Of a stretch of 64,000 nt of DNA, positions 60,822-64,000 are shown one piece after another. Position numbers and translations under genes: made by a program. The notes beneath the pieces are model-generated. The model was given only the letters and a program-made list of their open reading frames with translations. It made no database searches and was not told the origin of the DNA. Within the stretch, counting starts at the first letter, position 1, and the number at the start of each line of letters is the position of its first letter. Source of the stretch: Lachnospiraceae bacterium. GTDB taxonomy: Bacteria > Bacillota > Clostridia > Lachnospirales > Lachnospiraceae. Where the stretch lies: contig JAQXVT010000079.1 in the NCBI GenBank assembly GCA_029225065.1, forward strand, positions 1 to 64,000, written 5' to 3'.

Positions 60822-63710
60822 CTATAAGGTCTTCTTTCCCAGCCGCACGTCCTCCATCAGACCGCTCATCTCTTTATCCAGATGGTCAAACAGATAATTT
60901 TTCCCTTCTGCCCTCTTTTCCGTATACTGCTCCCGGATTTCTCTGCGCATCGCCGCGATCTCCTCTTCCAGGTCATGCGCCGACATTCTTCTGCCGCCCT
61001 GGCCTAAAATGATGACCTGCTCCAGTGCATCGGAGGTCGCAACCGTGACATTGTATTTTCTTCCGATTGCATGGACCGTTTTCTCGATGTACTGGTCCGC
61101 TGTCTCCGCTTCCTTCGTGTAGACCACATAAATATTGTGATATTTCTGCACGCTTCCCTGTCCGCCCTCCACGCGGTATGCGTCAAAGACGAGGATGAGG
61201 TTCATTTTTTTGTAACCCTGATAGTTGCTCAGAATGTCCATCAGCTTTGTGCGCGCAGATTCCACATTGACTTTTGCCAGCTCGTTTAATTCCTCCCAGG
61301 AAAAAATGATGTTGTAGCCGTCAACCAGAAGATATTCGTCGCGCACCTCCTGCTTTTTCGCAGGTGATCCCGAAGCCGATTCACTGTAATCGACGCGGCG
61401 GCTCTTTTTCCAGCCGCTTTTTTCCCGTTTGATCGGCCCGTAGGTACGGGTAAAAATTTCTTCCAGCTCGTCGTTTGTGATCGTCAGGTTCGAACGGTCG
61501 TAGCGGCTTGTCGGCCCGGCCGGGACGTCGGTGCGAGGGGACGTCTTACGAACACCGCCTGTTCCTCTCAAACCGGAGCCATCCATTTCAGCATTACTCG
61601 CTACCTGAGCAGAAAGCCGGAATCCTCCTGTCACAGTTTCCGTTTTTTCGGCTCCGTTCCGAAACGATCCATTGCCATCTTCATATCCATTTCCGACCAT
61701 TCTCTGATGATCAGCATCCCTTTTCTCCCTGAGCACTCCGCTCGTATCCAGATGCGCGTACTCCGGCACCAGATCCCAGTCAACCACAAAACCTGCTCCA
61801 TGGGTACAGAAAACAGATCCGGTCGGATTATCCAGGTCACCCTCGGGATCGTAGCCGCGCGCTTCGATCACTTCCTCCGCATTGTGGCACGTCTGATAAC
61901 TGCTGACGCTGCATGTCATCCGCCCTTTTCCCTTTGTGTAGGAAATCAGTTCTGTCTGGTATCCCCGCATCGTCACGACCGGAGCCGTTCCGGTCAGGAC
62001 GGCTGTCTCTCCCTCGATTTCCATCGGTGAAAAGCTTCCGTACATTTTCTGGATATCCGTCATCGCGCGGCCCGCACAGGCCAGCGGAAGCTCCAGCCGA
62101 AACTCATAGACCGGCTCCAGCAGGACATTTTTCGCGCTTCGCAGGCCCTGACGCAACGCACGGTACGTCGCCTGACGGAAATCTCCGCCCTCGGTGTGCT
62201 TCTGATGCGCCCGCCCTGCAATCAGCGTGATCTTCATATCGGTGATTTCCGATCCGGTCAGCACGCCGACGTGCTGCTTTTCCGCCAGATGGGTCAGAAT
62301 CAGTCTCTGCCAGTTGCGGTCCAGCACATCCTCACTGCACGCTGTCTCAAACTGCAGACCACTGCCCGGCTCACCCGGTTCCATCAGAAGGTGTACCTCC
62401 GCGTAATGGCGCAGCGGTTCAAAATGACCGATTCCGATTACCGGCTCTGCGATCGTCTCCTTGTAGACGATATTGCCTGCGCCAAACTCGACCACAATGC
62501 CAAACCGCTCAAAAATCATATGCTTTAACACCTCTGTCTGCACTTCTCCCATCAGCTGCGCATAGATTTCTCCGAGCTGCTCATTCCACGTGATATGCAG
62601 CTCCGGCTCTTCCTCCTCAAGCTGCAAGAGCTTCCGGTATGTCTGGTGTACATCGCAGTCCTCCGGAATCCGAATCTGATACGAAAGCACCGGCTCCAGC
62701 ACCGGAAGATACACGCCGCGTTCCTCACCAAGCCCTTCACCCGCCTTCGTATGATTCAGTCCGGTTACGGCGCATACCATACCGGCCTGTACTTCACTTA
62801 CTGCCTGAAAATTTCCACCGGAACAGATTCGAATCTGATTGACCTTCTCTTCCCACACATCCTCTCCGTCACCGCCGCGCAGCACTGCCTTCACCTTCAG
62901 GCTGCCACCTGTGATCTTCATATGCGTCAGACGATTGCCCTGCTCGTCACGCGAAATCTTGTAGACCCGCGCCGCAAATCCCTCCGGATAACTTTTCTGC
63001 ACGCTGTATACACGCAAGGCATCCAGCAGCTCCTGCACCCCCTGAAGCTTAAGCGCCGAGCCAAAATAGCAGGGGAACACCTTTCGCTGCGCGATCAGGC
63101 GCGCTGCGTCCTCCCGTTCGATCCTGCCATCCTCCAGATAACGCTCCAACAGTGTTTCATCGCAAAGCGCGAGCGCCTCCGCCGTCTCCGGATCTGAAAG
63201 TGGATCGTCCGCCGCCGAAAAATCAACACAGTGCTCGTCCAGCTTTTTCTGCAGCTCCTCAAGCAGCCGTGCCCGGTGGGTCCCCGGCTGATCCATCTTG
63301 TTGATAAAAAGAAACGTCGGAATTTCGTATTTTTTCAGCAGCCGCCACAGTGTCTCCACGTGGCTCTGCACACCATCCGCTCCGCTTATGAGCAGCACGG
63401 CGTAGTCTAATATCTGCAGCGTCCGCTCCATCTCCGCCGAAAAATCTACATGTCCAGGCGTGTCCACCAGTGTCATTTCCATATCCCCAAGCACTACCTC
63501 CGCCTGCTTGGAAAAAATCGTGATGCCGCGTGAGCGCTCCATCGCAAAATTGTCAAGAAACGCATCCTGATGATCCACACGCCCCAGCTTTCGTATTCCG
63601 CCGGTCAGATAAAGAATCGCCTCCGCAAGCGTCGTTTTTCCGGCGTCGACGTGGGCCAGTAGTGCGGTGCAGATGTGCTTTTGTATTTTATCGTTTTCCT
63701 GTGTATTCAT
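60822..63710 (-). CDS. TetM/EF-G-like ribosomal GTPase fused to a Rae1/YacP-type NYN ribonuclease domain
   Basis: 962 residues, ATG after GAAGGGA. Residues 1 to about 660 follow the Tet(M)/Tet(W) plan: G1 AHVDAGKTT (19-27), RGITIFSKQ, DTPGHVDFSAEMERTL, NKMDQPG, domains II-IV, and a domain V ending near RGYQTELISYTKGKGRMTCSV. A Gly/Ser/Arg-rich linker of roughly 80 residues and NDELEEIFTRTYGPIKR follow. From residue 792 there is a NYN domain: YLLVDGYNIIF (D797), LILVFDAYRV (D843), AETADQYIEKT (D872) and VATSDALEQ (D894), closely like B. subtilis Rae1 (YacP), the ribosome-A-site mRNA endonuclease. It need not confer tetracycline resistance. Confidence 0.92.
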   Translation of the reverse strand: MNTQENDKIQKHICTALLAHVDAGKTTLAEAILYLTGGIRKLGRVDHQDAFLDNFAMERSRGITIFSKQAEVVLGDMEMTLVDTPGHVDFSAEMERTLQILDYAVLLISGADGVQSHVETLWRLLKKYEIPTFLFINKMDQPGTHRARLLEELQKKLDEHCVDFSAADDPLSDPETAEALALCDETLLERYLEDGRIEREDAARLIAQRKVFPCYFGSALKLQGVQELLDALRVYSVQKSYPEGFAARVYKISRDEQGNRLTHMKITGGSLKVKAVLRGGDGEDVWEEKVNQIRICSGGNFQAVSEVQAGMVCAVTGLNHTKAGEGLGEERGVYLPVLEPVLSYQIRIPEDCDVHQTYRKLLQLEEEEPELHITWNEQLGEIYAQLMGEVQTEVLKHMIFERFGIVVEFGAGNIVYKETIAEPVIGIGHFEPLRHYAEVHLLMEPGEPGSGLQFETACSEDVLDRNWQRLILTHLAEKQHVGVLTGSEITDMKITLIAGRAHQKHTEGGDFRQATYRALRQGLRSAKNVLLEPVYEFRLELPLACAGRAMTDIQKMYGSFSPMEIEGETAVLTGTAPVVTMRGYQTELISYTKGKGRMTCSVSSYQTCHNAEEVIEARGYDPEGDLDNPTGSVFCTHGAGFVVDWDLVPEYAHLDTSGVLREKRDADHQRMVGNGYEDGNGSFRNGAEKTETVTGGFRLSAQVASNAEMDGSGLRGTGGVRKTSPRTDVPAGPTSRYDRSNLTITNDELEEIFTRTYGPIKREKSGWKKSRRVDYSESASGSPAKKQEVRDEYLLVDGYNIIFSWEELNELAKVNVESARTKLMDILSNYQGYKKMNLILVFDAYRVEGGQGSVQKYHNIYVVYTKEAETADQYIEKTVHAIGRKYNVTVATSDALEQVIILGQGGRRMSAHDLEEEIAAMRREIREQYTEKRAEGKNYLFDHLDKEMSGLMEDVRLGKKTL

Positions 63711-63840
63711 AAATTAATCCCTTCTGTAACGATTTGTATTCAGCCGATCAAGCATACTCATCCATACTCTGTTTCACTGTTTGCCCCGGTTAATTTCACA
63801 AATATCGTTTTCTCTTCATCAAAACATTTCGCCTAGAGCG

Positions 63841-63998
63841 TGTTTGAAAAATGTTTTCTGCAAGATGTGCGTCACAATTTGTGGGAGATTTCGTCTAAGT
63901 GAGGGCGGCGTAGCGGGCTACGTCAACCGAATGAATGCAAAATATACCGCAAAGTATCTCATAAGGCGGAACCCGCTTGCGGGAGGATTCCTTATGAG
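63841..63998. repeat. Long copy of the TGTTTGAAAAAT hairpin repeat
   Basis: It begins TGTTTGAAAAAT (63841-63852), carries an inner GTAGC/GCTAC hairpin, and ends in a nested hairpin: CTCATAAGG (63958-63966) with CCTTATGAG (63990-63998), inside it CCCGC with GCGGG. It matches the layout of 1942-2017. No reading frame is apparent. The remaining 63711-63840 shows no gene; it should hold the promoter of the GTPase-NYN gene. Confidence 0.6.
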
Positions 63999-64000
63999 CC

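Noticed and set aside
60822-63710. Calling the GTPase-NYN protein a tetracycline resistance gene
   Set aside because: The GTPase part is TetM-like, but the fused NYN domain and the altered domain V end suggest a cellular role; resistance cannot be read from sequence alone.

Overview
The window looks like a chromosomal segment of a spore-forming, low-to-mid GC Clostridia member, most likely a gut Lachnospiraceae. I infer this from the gene content: a SipL-like DUF3794/LysM protein next to ispE, SpoVG, DUF1540, a GlgC/GlgD pair, a DnaD/DnaI-type helicase loader, a T-box-controlled thrS, an L20-leader infC-rpmI-rplT operon, and sugar ABC importers without their own ATPase. Start sites show strong GGAGG ribosome binding sites throughout. 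I see no rRNA, tRNA, CRISPR array, intact insertion sequence or prophage.

Layout. 1-7.4 kb: tail of a sugar-binding-protein/URO-D-like gene pair, then an operon coding for a UgpBAE-like importer and a HAD-PHP fusion enzyme. 7.5-9.2 kb: translation operon with an AUU-started infC behind a long attenuated leader. 9.2-12.3 kb: decayed pepC, a DUF1540 gene and a MarR/membrane-protein pair. 12.3-16.6 kb: macrodomain and SirTM genes, a YwnA-type Rrf2 regulator with three matching 19-bp operators, and a diguanylate cyclase. 16.6-30 kb: mostly housekeeping (thrS, nadE, hslO, argS) plus lrgAB, a metal-transporter-like protein and an orphan amino-acid-binding protein. 30-42 kb: GH35, GntR, ispE, SipL-like, PrcB lipoprotein, malQ, plsC, spoVG, glgD and glgC. 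42-47.7 kb: murC, a DnaA-box cluster, dnaD, dnaI-like and a long-form prs. 47.8-55.1 kb: a LacI-controlled operon joining a divergent AnmK-like kinase, a ribose-type importer and an F6P-aldolase-like enzyme. 55.4-64 kb: gldA and MNT/HEPN remnants, an MBL hydrolase, dus, an FGGY kinase and a TetM-like GTPase fused to a Rae1/YacP-like NYN ribonuclease.

Most notable points: (1) the ribosomal-protection GTPase fused to an A-site-mRNase-type NYN domain; (2) the SirTM/macrodomain operon, whose promoter carries the same 19-bp palindrome as the promoter of the adjacent redox-type Rrf2 regulator; (3) the AnmK-like/ABC/aldolase operon, which looks like an uncharacterised pathway for an unusual sugar; (4) a UgpBAE-like importer coupled to a single HAD-PHP polypeptide; (5) several small palindromic repeat families, often sitting 3-4 bp after a stop codon; (6) three loci decayed by internal deletion (pepC, gldA, MNT/HEPN).

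All family calls come from reading motifs by eye. No database search was run.
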